The notes beneath the pieces are model-generated. The model was given only the letters and a program-made list of their open reading frames with translations, made no database searches and had not been told where the DNA came from. From positions 82,780,843 to 82,844,842 of the forward strand of contig CM043950.1 in the NCBI GenBank assembly GCA_014529385.2: DNA of 64,000 nt, given 5' to 3'. The position numbers were made by a program, and so were the translations under genes. Shown here piece after piece: positions 34,967-45,839 of this stretch. The first letter of the stretch is position 1; the number at the start of each line of letters is the position of its first letter. This stretch comes from Adiantum capillus-veneris (Eukaryota; Streptophyta; Polypodiopsida; Polypodiales; Pteridaceae).

Positions 34967-35553
34967 AAGGCCAAGAGATTCATGCTGATATTACTAAAAA
35001 AGGAATGGAAAACGATCTAGTTGTTGGTAGAACCTTAATTGATATGTACACAAAGTGTTCTTCATTTGCAGATGCGCAAGCAGTATTGGAGACGCTTCTT
35101 GCTCAGAACATAGTCTCATGGACTGGGTCAAATTCTGATTATGTAGAACATTGGGTATGCTTGTGGCAACATAGGAGAGTTGATGAGAGGGGGAGAGCTA
35201 CATGCTAAGATCAGCAAGCAAGGGTTATTGGAGAATCACCTTGCGTTGGAAATGCTTTGGTGGATATGTATGTTAAGTGTGGTGTGCTTGCAAAAACGCT
35301 AGAAGTATTTGATAAGCTACTGATAGAGGATGTGGCCACCTAGATGACACTTATTGATGGTTATGCACAGCTTGAGCTCTATGATGAAGACCAATGTTGC
35401 TATGGAAGAATGCGAAATGATGGCTTTCTGCCAAGGAAAGTGACTTTTGCTTCCGTCTTGAAAGCCCGCTTGAGGGAACTATTCACGGCACGCAAGATTC
35501 TGGCTTTGACTAAGAGATTGGCATGGATCACCTTTCTAGGGGTGAATTTGTGA
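34967..35553 (+). pseudogene. PPR protein fragment (PLS type), copy B
   Basis: Slightly cleaner than copy A: GQEIHADITKKGMENDLVVG, TLIDMYTKCSSFADAQAVLE, then after a TAA at 35206, CVGNALVDMYVKCGVL and TLIDGYAQLELYDEDQCC…KARLRELFTARK. These are consecutive P/L/S-type PPR motifs of 31-36 residues. Stops at 35206 and 35341 and frame changes make it a fragment. PPR proteins guide organellar RNA processing. Finding it inside a block that leads into a gypsy protease suggests capture by, or insertion next to, the mobile element. Confidence 0.78.
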
Positions 35554-35555
35554 CT

Positions 35556-37850
35556 GGCCAAACGAACGCATGGATCAAATGCATCTATGAACTCGATGCA
35601 AAAACCCTAACCCTAAAACCCATCATACTTGGTTGTATACTCAGCAAACATCCCTTGGTTATTTGCCCCTCACTCCTCGACGAGCGTTGTTTTTAGCTTC
35701 TAAATTGCATAAATGATGCACAAGAATGTACCTTAGTGCTAATGCAATTATAACAATACCTTCATTGCATAGATCGAATGACGACGTGGGACTCAAAGTC
35801 GCTCTCTTTGAGCTCCAACCTTGCTCTACCTGCTGATAGCTCTAGGTTACTCCTACAACGATGAGGCACCTCTTGGGCTGATTTGAGATGACTTCTAGCC
35901 ACTGGATCTTGCTTTTATGGGCTGAAAACTGTTGCTCATTGGCTCAGAACTACAACTTCTTGGATTGATCTGAATTGGAGTCTTTTTGCTACTATTTTGA
36001 TGTCCTCTTGATGTTCAAATGATGGTTGATTATTACCATATCTAAGATCTTCCCTATGGCTACAAAACACAATCAATTATGGCTGATTTCTATATGTCTT
36101 TGAGGCTTCTTTTGACACTAGAATTGGGCTGAAAGCTGTAGCTAAATATGGTTGCTCCACAATTGCAAAAGCACTAGGACAAAAATCTTCCTGGAGACCC
36201 TTTTGCAACCAAAAAGAAGCCAGAGGGACCACCTATGGCTACATCTTTGTGATGCTTGCAAGCAGGTTTGCAAAACACAGATGCATCTACTATTTTGATG
36301 TGAGCAATGCCCCCGGCCACTTGCTAACAGAGAAAGCTAAATTGGTTGCTCCTTTTTGCAAGTGTGTGGCTCACACACACGGACAATACATGATCACAAA
36401 GATGAATAGTACTAGTCTAGATGATCAACTAGATAGACATTGATTTCCCAAATGTACAATCCTTTATGTAACTCTACACTCACCAAATCATACACAACAG
36501 CAACCAAATGGCAAAACTGTGATTGACAAATAATGTTGTAAGTGTTGATTCTTCTCAGCATCCACTAGGAAAATTAAACAATCTAGAAGACTATTTTACG
36601 AAAATGCAAAGATGAGTGTCCAATGGCAAAAACATGAATCAAAATCCAAACATTATGCACTAAAGAACTAGCAAAAACTTATTATGTAAGAAGGTAGACT
36701 ACCTTCTCTTGAAGAGTAAAAGCTTCACAAGTCAGGCACAAGACAGATATCCTTCACTTGATTAATAAAGCTCAAAATAATAATAATCCTGAGGATTTCA
36801 TTTCACAAAATTACATATCTGTCACTTTTGCAGAGTGGAGATTCCACGAGATGATACCATTGAAAGTGTGGGTAAAGCATTTTTGTTCTGTTGATACCCT
36901 TGATCCCACCACTCTTTGATTTGGTGAAACGTAAAATCATGAGATGATGAGCATAATTGATCGAAATGCAAATTTGTTGAGAGTATTAATGTGGACGTGA
37001 ATCAGTATAAACCAGAGAAGATCGCAGATGACGGCTAGAGTCTATTTTCTCCATCACGATTTGACAATTGGGCTGCCCACGTTTGATTTTGAAAAGATTG
37101 AATGTATACCCACTGCCCGGCTTAAACTCACAAGATATCCTGAACTTAGCATAGTTTAAAGTTGGGAAAATTACCAAAATACCCCTCTAATTTGTGGAAA
37201 TTCCCATAATACCCCTCAAATTTCAAAAATTCCCGAAATGTCCCCAATATTTTGTCATAAGTTTCCAAAATGCCCTTCAAATTTTCCCAAATTCCAAAAT
37301 CCCTTGGTTGTGAGATTAAATATCTCCAAAGATTAAAAAAATTGTAGGTTTTCATAAGAAGACTGATTGTTTATCAATACAAGATGCTAAAACTAGAATT
37401 TGAGTTGGCTATGCACGCTTTGGAGATGAATTGTTTCATTATTTTTAGACATGATTGCCTTTTTTGTGAGGTAATTTGTATCAAATTACGTGCTAAGCAG
37501 TCAAAAACGTTGTCAAAAAGGAAAAAGCTTAGAAGATCTTGAACAATCCAACCAAAATAGATACAATGGTATTTTGGGAAATTTCCACAAATTAGAGGGA
37601 TATTTTGGTAATTTTCCCTTTAAAGAATAATCCTTAAACACTAGAAGAAGAGCATGACTAAATAATAGCTTTGGGCAAAATTCAATTGTTGATACCTCTC
37701 TCTATTCTTACGAAGCTCTTTTTTCTTAATCCCCTCAGTGTGTATACACATGTAGGTCAAAAGATTTTAAAATACCTTGTCTGTTAACTCACGTGATAGT
37801 ATACATAAATGAAGGGTGACCGCCCCGGGATAGCAGACCAGCATCACTCA
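35556..37850. other. Non-coding part of copy B
   Basis: AT-rich, collinear with 2194-4478, no gene supported. One difference from copy A is an additional short inverted sequence near 36690-36715 (GAAGGTAGACTACCTTC), a 17-base near-perfect palindrome. Confidence 0.6.
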
Positions 37851-37855
37851 GAACT

Positions 37856-39448
37856 TTGCCACCATACATGGGAGACTATGAGGCAAAGTCAAAAATTCAA
37901 AGGGTGCCTTCTCAAAGAATAGGAGGGACAAATCAATTGGACACTAAAATTTTGACAAACTTGTTGTCTACTCCGGTCAAGTGTACAATCACATTGGCAA
38001 AATTGTTAAAAATTAGGCCAAGCATGTGGAAGGAAGTGGGAAAATGTCTGGAGAAATTTGGTATAAGGATGCCTTTTAAGTTCTTCGAAACTCAGCTTAA
38101 TGACACAGAACAGAAGAGAGTCAACACTAGACCAGTACCTCTCAACAAGGTTGGAGAGTATTGTGAGGGTGAAGACAACAACACTACTCTACCAGTCGAG
38201 TATAACGACATAAAGACTAAGGCCGCACTTGATAGTGGAGCTGGCATTACCATTGCTACCAAATTGCTATGGGAAAAATAGGGAAAGCCGGCAATACGAA
38301 CAACAAGAATGAAACTGCAACTAGCGGATGGGCACATAGAAAGGCCTATAGGATTTCTTGAGGCAATTGTGATATCTTCATGTGGCATAGAGTACGAACA
38401 TACATTTGTCATAGTAGATTTCGGTAAGAAAAACAATTATGAAATTATCCTTGGTAGGCCGTTCATGAGGCAACTCAAGATGGTGCAGGACTGGGGGTAT
38501 GATTATTTGTATCTAAGACATGTTGAAACCACTACACGTGTAAATATGAGGAACCACAGTTACCATGATGTCACGAGAACACCTGTGGAAGAATTCGACT
38601 CAGCCACCATTAGTGGATCAGAAGTACCAGCGTGGTTCTGTAAGAAAAAGGAGATATGGATGTGCGGAGCATCTCAATGTAGTGAATTCGACCACAATGA
38701 AAGGACACTAGAGAGGGTATTGGAAGACGATGCCTATATACGAGAGCCCTTCCCTGAAGAGAAGGTTGAACCCCTAGAATGGTCTAAAATTTTGGCTACT
38801 TTGGATGTATGCGTCAATGAAGTCACTCCCACAAAATTTTGTGACGATAATGGCTACGATATCGTACCATACTACATGTTGAGGAAAATTGTAGAGGAAG
38901 ACAAGAACGAAGTAGACACCGAGCAAGCGAGAGTCAATCAAATGGAAATGAAACTTGATATTAGGATAGTGGGCTATGTGGACATCCCCACTAAAAACAT
39001 CGAGCAGGATGGAGAAGAATTTTATGAATTTTCTGATCAATGTGAAAACGAAGATAATGCGGATGACGAGAAGTAGGAAAATACGGAGGAAGACGACCAT
39101 CATGATCAAAACAATGACGTCTTTTACAACTTCCCGAACCAAAGTGTGAGACGCCAAAAAAGATACAAGAGTAGGTGACACCATAAAAGTCTACCAACTA
39201 GGCTTAGACCTATGCCTGAGTTCAGGAGTAAGACACATTTCCTTATGAACATTCATGTTGTTGATTGTGCTAAGGATAAAGTGTCAGGAAGATTTCTTAA
39301 GGTTGCTGAAGACCTAGGTTTTAAGGCAAGACTATTGAAACTTAGGAAAACCAGTAAGGCAAAAAATAGAGTGACAAGGGAGATGTTGGATGTCTTTGGA
39401 GATCCAATTATGACGAAAGTTGAGCGGAAAAAAAATACAATGATTTAA
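37856..39448 (+). pseudogene. Ty3/gypsy Gag-Pol, protease region
   Basis: One reading frame, broken by TAG at 38279 and 39074 and TGA at 39174, runs through 37856-39448. The first part is a pre-protease linker. Residues 126-129 are DSGA, the retropepsin active site, and after the first TAG the frame continues to ILGRPF (38450-38467), the flap/C-terminal motif of the protease. After the protease comes an acidic linker rich in E and D with no domain I recognise. Copy A has TGG where this copy has TAG at 38279, a G to A change. The Gag capsid and zinc knuckle expected upstream are absent; the duplication's AT-rich spacer takes their place. Confidence 0.8.
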
Positions 39449-39480
39449 AACAAAAGCTGAAAAATGTATGGACAACTGAA

Positions 39481-41001
39481 ATGGAAAGTAGCGATGGGTC
39501 GAACGCTAGTGATGGGAGTAAAAAGATAGATGTACCTCCTCACTATTGTAATTACACCATTCAGGAGAAAAAATTGGTGGTCCAGCAACCGATGAGAGAG
39601 CCTAAATCCAACCACTCCTATGATGGGCCAAAAAACGCCAAGAAAATAGACCTAGCAGAACCGAGAGAAAGTCCTCGACCTGCTTACATTGCTACTGATC
39701 TAAGCCAGGACGAAGAGGACTTACTAATCAAAACACTTAAAGAATTTCGTGATGTATTTTCCTGGTCATACAAAGATCTGAAGGGGGTGGATCCTAACAT
39801 CTGTGAACATTCGATCCTTCTGAAGTCGGATGCAAAGCCATGAAAACAACGTTCGTACACGTACAATGAGACATTCGCCAAAAGGATCAAGGACGAGATA
39901 GACAAACTTATGGATGTTGAATTTATTTATGAGATAGTGCACACTGACTGGGTGTCGTCGATCGTGGTGGTAGATAAGAAAAACAGGAAATTACGTGTGT
40001 GTGTGTGTGTGTGTGTGTGAATCTCAAAAAGATAAATGCAGCAACAATAAGGGACAATTATTCTCTCCCTATCACGGAACACGTCCTGGAACGAGTAGCA
40101 GGCAAGCAGGCCTATAGCTTTATGGACGGATTCTCTGGTTATAACCAATTGGGGGTTAAACTAGAAGATCAATACAAAACAGTGTTTTGCAACAAAATGG
40201 GGCATATATGCGTTTAGGGTAATGCCATTTGGCTTGACCAATGCTCCAGCCACATTTCAGAGATTAATGACACATTCTTTTAAAGAATACTTGCGAATAT
40301 TTTTGGATATTTACATGGATGACTTGTGTGTCTATTCTCTATTGAGCAAAGACCATATAGATCATCTTAAAAAGGTATTCGAAAAATAAAAAACGTAAAG
40401 GATTTTCCTCAACCCAAAAAAATGTGTATTCATGGTACGGCAAGGTAAGATCCTAGGCCACATAGTATCGGCTAATGGGATTACCACTAATGAAGACAAG
40501 GTAAAGGTGATCATAGAATTGCCAAGACCAAACACTGTACGAGAGGTACAATCATTTATGGGACATCGTGGATACTACCGACGTTTTATCTACATGTATG
40601 CTGTAATAGCAAAACCCTTGTATAGTCTAATCACGATCTTCATATGGACCGACGAATGTGAGGAGTCATTCCAAAAATTAAAAGAGGCACTGGCATCTGC
40701 ACCAATTCTAAAAGCACCAGATTGGTTAAAGATTTTCCATGTACATGTAGATGCTTCGGCATTTGCAATAGGTTGTATATTAGCACAACCAAGGGAGGGT
40801 AATACAGATTCTCCCATCAGTTATGCTAGTAGACAAATCAACAGTGCAGAGAAGAATTATACCACCACTGAAAGAGAAGGATTGGGTATGATATACGCGG
40901 TAAAGAAATTTCGTCATTATTTGCTTGCGAACAAATTCACATTTTTTGTGGATGATCAGGCACTTTTGTACTTAGTAAAAAAACCTTGTAACACGGGATG
41001 A
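39481..41001 (+). pseudogene. Ty3/gypsy reverse transcriptase and RNase H
   Basis: Frame 1 runs from 39481, leaves at the GT microsatellite (39995-40019), returns at 40198 and continues to 41001. Visible RT motifs: DWVSSIVVV before the microsatellite, FMDGFSGYNQ (40115), [19 protein letters not shown] (40210) and the catalytic YMDD (40312-40323), intact. RNase H follows: HVDAS (40748), TEREGLGMIYAVKKFRHYL and DDQALLYL (40950). Together these copy element RNA into DNA. Breaks: TGA 39841, TAA 40387 and 40396, TGA 40999, and two frameshifts. Confidence 0.85.
39995..40019 (+). repeat. (GT)n microsatellite inside the RT core
   Basis: Twelve GT units plus G, in the codons for the LRVCV motif just before NLKKINAAT. 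A four-residue RVCV codes naturally for GTGTGTGTG, so slippage extended it. The excess of about 14 bases shifts the reading frame. Confidence 0.9.
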
Positions 41002-41019
41002 ATTGTAAGATGGTTCATT

Positions 41020-42519
41020 GTGTTGCCGGAGTTTGATTTTACGGTAGTAGTAAAGAAAGGAAAAACTCATCAACGAGCAGACCACCTTTCTCGATTACTA
41101 AATGGCGAAAAGGCTACTGGTGTAGATGATGATCTCCCAGACGCATACCTGTTTAATATAGAGATGGTACCGAAATGGTCGGAGCAGATTGTTCCGTTGT
41201 TTACATATGGAATGAATCTTGACAAAAAACACACAGTGGAAGATGTTAGACAAGCACAAAATTACACTACACTTGCGGGAATAATGTATCATCATGGTAA
41301 CGATGGGATTCTAAGGTTGTGTATAGGCCCAGAGGAGTACGACGCGTATCTAGAGGAGGAACATGCACAGATAAGGGGATTCCATCGAGGAAATCAAATA
41401 ACCTATGAACGATTAAGAAGACTTGGAGTGTATTGGCCTGGAATGGCAGGTGATGTAGCTAATTACATCAAGAAATTCAACTATTGCACAACCAATACCA
41501 CTGTGGATTATGCCACATTATACCAAGTGACGATAGCACCCGCATGGAGTCATGCTATTGTGGAATATTTGACTAATAAGAAGTTACTAGGAGATTGGTC
41601 TAAAGCCAGACAAAAGGCTTTACAAATCGAAGCGAATAGGTATACCATCATTAATGAACAATTGTATAAAAGAGGAACTGATGACCAGTTGAGGATAGTT
41701 CCTCATGAAAATGACTACTTTCCATTATTGGAGCAAGCCCATGCAGGCATAGCAGGAGGTCATTTTTCAGCGGAGAGAACCGTAAAAGTCATTATGGTTG
41801 CAGGCATATGGTGGCCGACCATGATTCAAGATGCAACAGAATTTGTGAAAAGGTGTGATGAATGTCAATGCACTAAGGTGCCAGTTAAAAGAGACGACAT
41901 GCCTTTATGACCAATGATGAGTGCTCGAGCATTCGCTAAATGGAGATTGGACTTTGTTGGCCCTATTACTCCACTAGCTTATCATTCACAGGCACAATAC
42001 ATCATAGTGGCCACTGATTATATGACCAAATGGGTGGAAGCAAAAGCCACAACGAAAGCAGATGCTAGAACCACGGCACAATTCTTATATGAATATGTGT
42101 TTACACGACATGGCCTTCCAATCGAGCTGGTGAGTGATAGAGGGACACACTTTGCAAATGAAGTTATCGAACATCTCTTGACTAATTTTATGGTAATTCA
42201 TCGCAAATCTGCACCCTACCATCCACAAGCCAATGGCCAAGCGGAAGCGACCAACAAAATATTGTGCACAGTTCTTACGAAACTGGTTAGTGAAACAAGG
42301 ACGAACTGGGATCAAATGCTATATTCAGCATTTTGGGCTTATCGAGTTGCATATAAAACAACACTCAATGCTACACCGTTTAATATAGTGTATGGGTTAA
42401 ATGCAATACTGCCTATTGAATTTTTTATTCCAACGCTAAGGGTAGCTAAACGGTTGGACTGGACGGGCCATGAGCTTTTAGAAAGGTTAGATGACCTAGA
42501 AAAACTAGATGAGTTATGA
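41020..42519 (+). pseudogene. Ty3/gypsy integrase with two zinc-binding modules
   Basis: In frame 1 with only TGA 41908 between the two parts. Residues from about 41350 hold a first H2C2-like module (EEEHAQIRGFH…VYWPGM…NYC, second Cys lost). A second complete one lies at 41725-41870 (QAHAGIAGGHF…IWWPTM…RCDECQ). The catalytic core follows: RLDFVGP (first Asp, 41950), VSDRGTHF (second Asp, about 42134) and GQAEATNK (Glu), with exactly 35 residues between second Asp and Glu (D-35-E). The DDE triad is intact. Integrase inserts the cDNA into chromosomes. The product cannot be made whole because of the TGA codons at 40999, 41908 and 42517. Confidence 0.85.
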
Positions 42520-42537
42520 CTCAATGCGGTAGCAGCC

Positions 42538-42897
42538 ATGTTTGCAAACAAAAGACAAAAGAAAGAGTTTTTTGACAAACATGTCAAAAATAAGGACTTC
42601 AAAATGGGGGACTATGTCTTGGTATACACCCTTAAACAACATGCCAAGAAGCTAAAGAAAAGAGGAATGGGGACTTATTTGATCCAAGAAATATCGTCTA
42701 GCAGAGCAGTAAAACTGTCGACACTAGATGGAAAAGAAATGCCGAATTGGATTAGTGGGTGTCGTTTGAAAAAGTATCATCTACCTCTAACTCTTGGGAT
42801 GTTGTTTCAAGTGCATTATGGAAAAGCCTATAGACAAGAACAGCAACGAGTTCATGACCAAGCACAACAAGAATCCAAGGAACGCATTGCTAAGTGA
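42538..42897 (+). pseudogene. Integrase C-terminal domain
   Basis: Same frame as the core, after TGA 42517. Contains FKMGDYVLVYTLKQ, RGMGTYLIQEISSSRAVKLSTLDG and NWISGCRLKKYH, which is the SH3-like integrase C-terminal fold of chromodomain-less gypsy elements. No chromodomain is seen. It ends at TGA 42895 and the frame goes on into the second protease-like domain. Confidence 0.75.
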
Positions 42898-42921
42898 AAG
42901 CAGTTTCTAAGGACAATAAAC

Positions 42922-43950
42922 ATGGTCACACCAATGATGACTGAAGAATATCCTCTTCCAACATTCCAAACAATCGAAGCGGATATACAAAGCGAAGAAT
43001 TAGCAAAGACAATCACAGACTTTATGGCTCAGGATGAGAGCACCATTGACACTTTAGAAAATACGTGGTGTAGTCCTTACATAAAAGCATATGCAGGCAC
43101 AGAACAAGTAGAAATCCATGCATTGCTTGACACTGGGGCGAAATTGAGTGTCATCAGCTTTGAGCTCTTTCAAAAACTTGGACCAATGAAGAAATTCCCA
43201 GATACACACAGGTTGAAAGTAGCATCGGGTGATGAGGTGACCACATTGTGGTCTATTATGTTACCAATCACAGTTCAAGGGCACACGTACACTCATAAGT
43301 TCCATGTGCTGCCACCAATTAGATCAGCAACGTCGTGTATCTTAGCAGTGTCGTGGATGAAAGCTAACAGGGTATTCATTGATTTGGATACTAATGAAGC
43401 ACTGTTCAGAAATGAAAACTTTTCAGAACCCTTCTTATTATATGATAAATATATGTCAATGTGGAGACAGGAGTCAATACATCCGCAACGCATTAATCAA
43501 CAACAATCAAAGTTTGGATGGCAAGAAATGTATTATCAAAAACCAACAATCATGCAGGGAACCAGGCAAGTTTGTGTGCAACGTAAAGATCTAGCCGAGG
43601 CACAATTTCATCAAGGGTGGAAATATCAAGTTTGGCTCAAGCAAGACAGCTTAATTCCTGTAAAAGAGTTGACAGAAGAAAAGACAAAACACCCAAAGCC
43701 AGCAAAGCTTCAAAGAACAATTCTTAACAAGCAGAATCCGCAATGGACTATATTAGTATGGCGTCCAAAATTACCAATTCAGAACGAGCCAACAACACAG
43801 GTATGGATGCCGAAGAAGACCAACGAGAATTTGTCTACAACTGTCAATGACACGCTAGACCATACAGCCATCACGCAAAAACACGTAGCGTCCACAACAA
43901 CAAACACGAGGATCTGTACAACCAAAGTCATCAAAAAGATATGGAAATGA
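42922..43950 (+). CDS. Second retropepsin-like domain protein, 3' of integrase
   Basis: 342 codons in the same frame as pol, without a stop. Residues 66-72 are HALLDTG and residues 70-73 DTGA, the aspartic protease signature. After 70 residues comes CILAVSWMKANRVFIDL (139-155), which corresponds to the ILG.DWL…VIDW end of retropepsin-like proteases, with Ala for Gly. Flap-like segments lie between. The first 45 residues are acidic; the last 180 are basic, rich in K, Q and T, with WxxxSxxP-like repeats and no recognised fold. The element already has a DSGA protease ahead of RT (38226), so this is an additional copy of the fold. TGA 43948 may be a late mutation, since the frame stays open to about 44138. 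Possible roles: Gag maturation, an accessory protein, or a fused fragment of another element. Confidence 0.65.
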   Translation: MVTPMMTEEYPLPTFQTIEADIQSEELAKTITDFMAQDESTIDTLENTWCSPYIKAYAGTEQVEIHALLDTGAKLSVISFELFQKLGPMKKFPDTHRLKVASGDEVTTLWSIMLPITVQGHTYTHKFHVLPPIRSATSCILAVSWMKANRVFIDLDTNEALFRNENFSEPFLLYDKYMSMWRQESIHPQRINQQQSKFGWQEMYYQKPTIMQGTRQVCVQRKDLAEAQFHQGWKYQVWLKQDSLIPVKELTEEKTKHPKPAKLQRTILNKQNPQWTILVWRPKLPIQNEPTTQVWMPKKTNENLSTTVNDTLDHTAITQKHVASTTTNTRICTTKVIKKIWK

Positions 43951-44305
43951 AAGACAGTTCAACCAAAACATGCAACAAAGACTACAACCATATTGACTTC
44001 AGCGGAAGCACAACCAAAAGTTCATACACCTTGGAAGACCATCAAACAAAGAGCAGAAGAATTACAACTTCTTATCACCAAGAAAATCTGCCAGCCAACT
44101 CAGGTTACCACAGGAAACCTCAACGACGAATGCCAATAAGCGTATCGCTTATACCTTCCTCTTACACCGCATAAATTCTTTCTAAATGCATTGATTGTGC
44201 ATGCATATAGGGCTACTTTACAAGGCTTGCATTAGCACCAGTTAACGCCCATGCACAGCACATACCCTTGACGATACCCTATCGTTCGGGAGGACTCCGA
44301 CCAGG

Positions 44306-44319
44306 AGGGGGGGACGCAT
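44306..44319 (+). promoter_or_regulatory. Polypurine tract candidate
   Basis: AGGAGGGGGGGA lies after the last pol codons. It would prime plus-strand cDNA synthesis. A second, weaker purine run (TATTAGAGGGCAA, 44341-44353) lies just before a TGTTTGTG that could be the LTR start, so either may be the real tract. Confidence 0.5.
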
Positions 44320-44353
44320 TCCAAATGCGGACTCACGTCATATATTAGAGGGC

Positions 44354-45230
44354 AATGTTTGTGATTGATTTTTCAACCATTTTTGCGTTTTATTGTGTGA
44401 TTTTTGGAAAAAGAATATGCCCTCGTAATTAATCAAGAGTGGGGACCACATGATCATATATGGGCCCCTACGGATGTGTATATACTGTAAAGCAAGTCAA
44501 AACTGGTCAAAAACTGTCGAAAAACAGGAAAAAAAAAGGCCAAGGTTGACGATTGAGAGCGAGAATGTACATAGACGAGAGAAAAGTGAGCTACAAAGTG
44601 TTTTTCTATTCATTGATATTTTTATAGGTTAGAATTTCTATTTTCAGGTTATTTTGGGATTTATTTGCTTTATTTTAGCCATTTTCTAGCAAAAAATATA
44701 GAAAAAAAATCCATAATCCAGATAAAAACACAACAGAAGAGACGCCTGACCAGAGCAAGGTAAAGAAGACACAGAAAAAATATGGAGTGCGAATTTGACA
44801 GGGCAAAAATGGCCACCGTCATGACGGGACATCCAAAAGGAGAAATCTGCAAAAATTGTAGAATTGGAGAAAACGAGGTCTAAATCAAGAAATTTGCAAG
44901 CCTAAACCACATCTCGCGAAAAGTTATGGCCACAAGTAAAAGATGGAAAAATTTCATGTCGGAGCCTCGAACACATATAGGGAGGCTAGGCAAGAAATCT
45001 CACATTTGAGTCATTTTCCATTGTGAGAGAGAGAGAGAGCTCCCAACAACATCTGAGACTTCCAAGAGCTCATCCATCGCACACGGTCACCAGATCGACA
45101 TCAGATATGAGAGGTATGCTCGTCAACACTGACTCCAAGTGTTGTTTACTTTAGTTAGTCGCAAAACCTCGCCAGCACCACCATCACAACATGTGCACAC
45201 ATACTGTAGACCGGTTGTTAGGAAGACCTA
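44354..45230 (+). mobile_element. Candidate 3' LTR of the gypsy element
   Basis: Begins TGTTTGTG after the purine tracts. It contains a CATATATAGGGAGG TATA-like box near 44970 and an AG microsatellite at about 45025. No 5' LTR partner was found in this window, so the right boundary is uncertain. Confidence 0.3.
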
Positions 45231-45839
45231 GAGGCCACCAAATGGAACCAAAATTGAAAGGCACAATGCCTATGGCTTAGGGAACAAACCTATGACTCCG
45301 GAAAGCGCAAAAGAAGCATCCCAAAAAACCCTAATTTCACAAGGCCTGCAGAAGGGCAGCTGACCCAAAGTGATCGAAAATGAGCCAAAACTCATAGGTA
45401 GTAGGCCAATAACCTCGACAAACCAACCGAAGGGTTATACCATGAAAAAATTAATCCAAGATATACTTAGAGCCTCTATCTGACAAAGACTGCGCAAAGC
45501 ATCACGAAGCTCTAACGGGCCAACCAGGTGACCAAATGACACCAAATTTGACAGGGTACATCCTAAGGATGTCAACTACGATTCGAAATGTTGCCACTCA
45601 AGAAGAAGCACTTCCGCGAGGACAAACGCCAACAACGGCCAGAAAAGCGTCCAAATGATCGTTCTTGGTGACGAAAGCACCAAAAAAACAACCGACTACT
45701 CCAACGGAAGGTCAAAAGGAAAGAAAGTTTAGCCTGAGTCATACAATGACTAGAAAGTACGGCGACCATCACCTAAGTGGTCTACTCCGACTCTAGAGAC
45801 AGCACCAACAGGGAGTACACTTTTCGAGATTGATTAAGA

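Larger units (their letters stand above)
33788..38494 (+). repeat. Segmental duplication, copy B (partner 486-4970)
   Basis: Collinear with 486-4970. It holds the R repeat, the PPR fragment, the AT-rich spacer and the protease start, and continues without a break into reverse transcriptase and integrase. Copy B has the 147 bases missing from copy A (37908-38055) and a single copy of the 68-base unit. It is the more complete version. Confidence 0.9.

Noticed and set aside
44354-45230. Firm 3' LTR call for the gypsy element
   Set aside because: No partner LTR is visible in the window and two purine tracts compete, so it is listed only as a low-confidence candidate.
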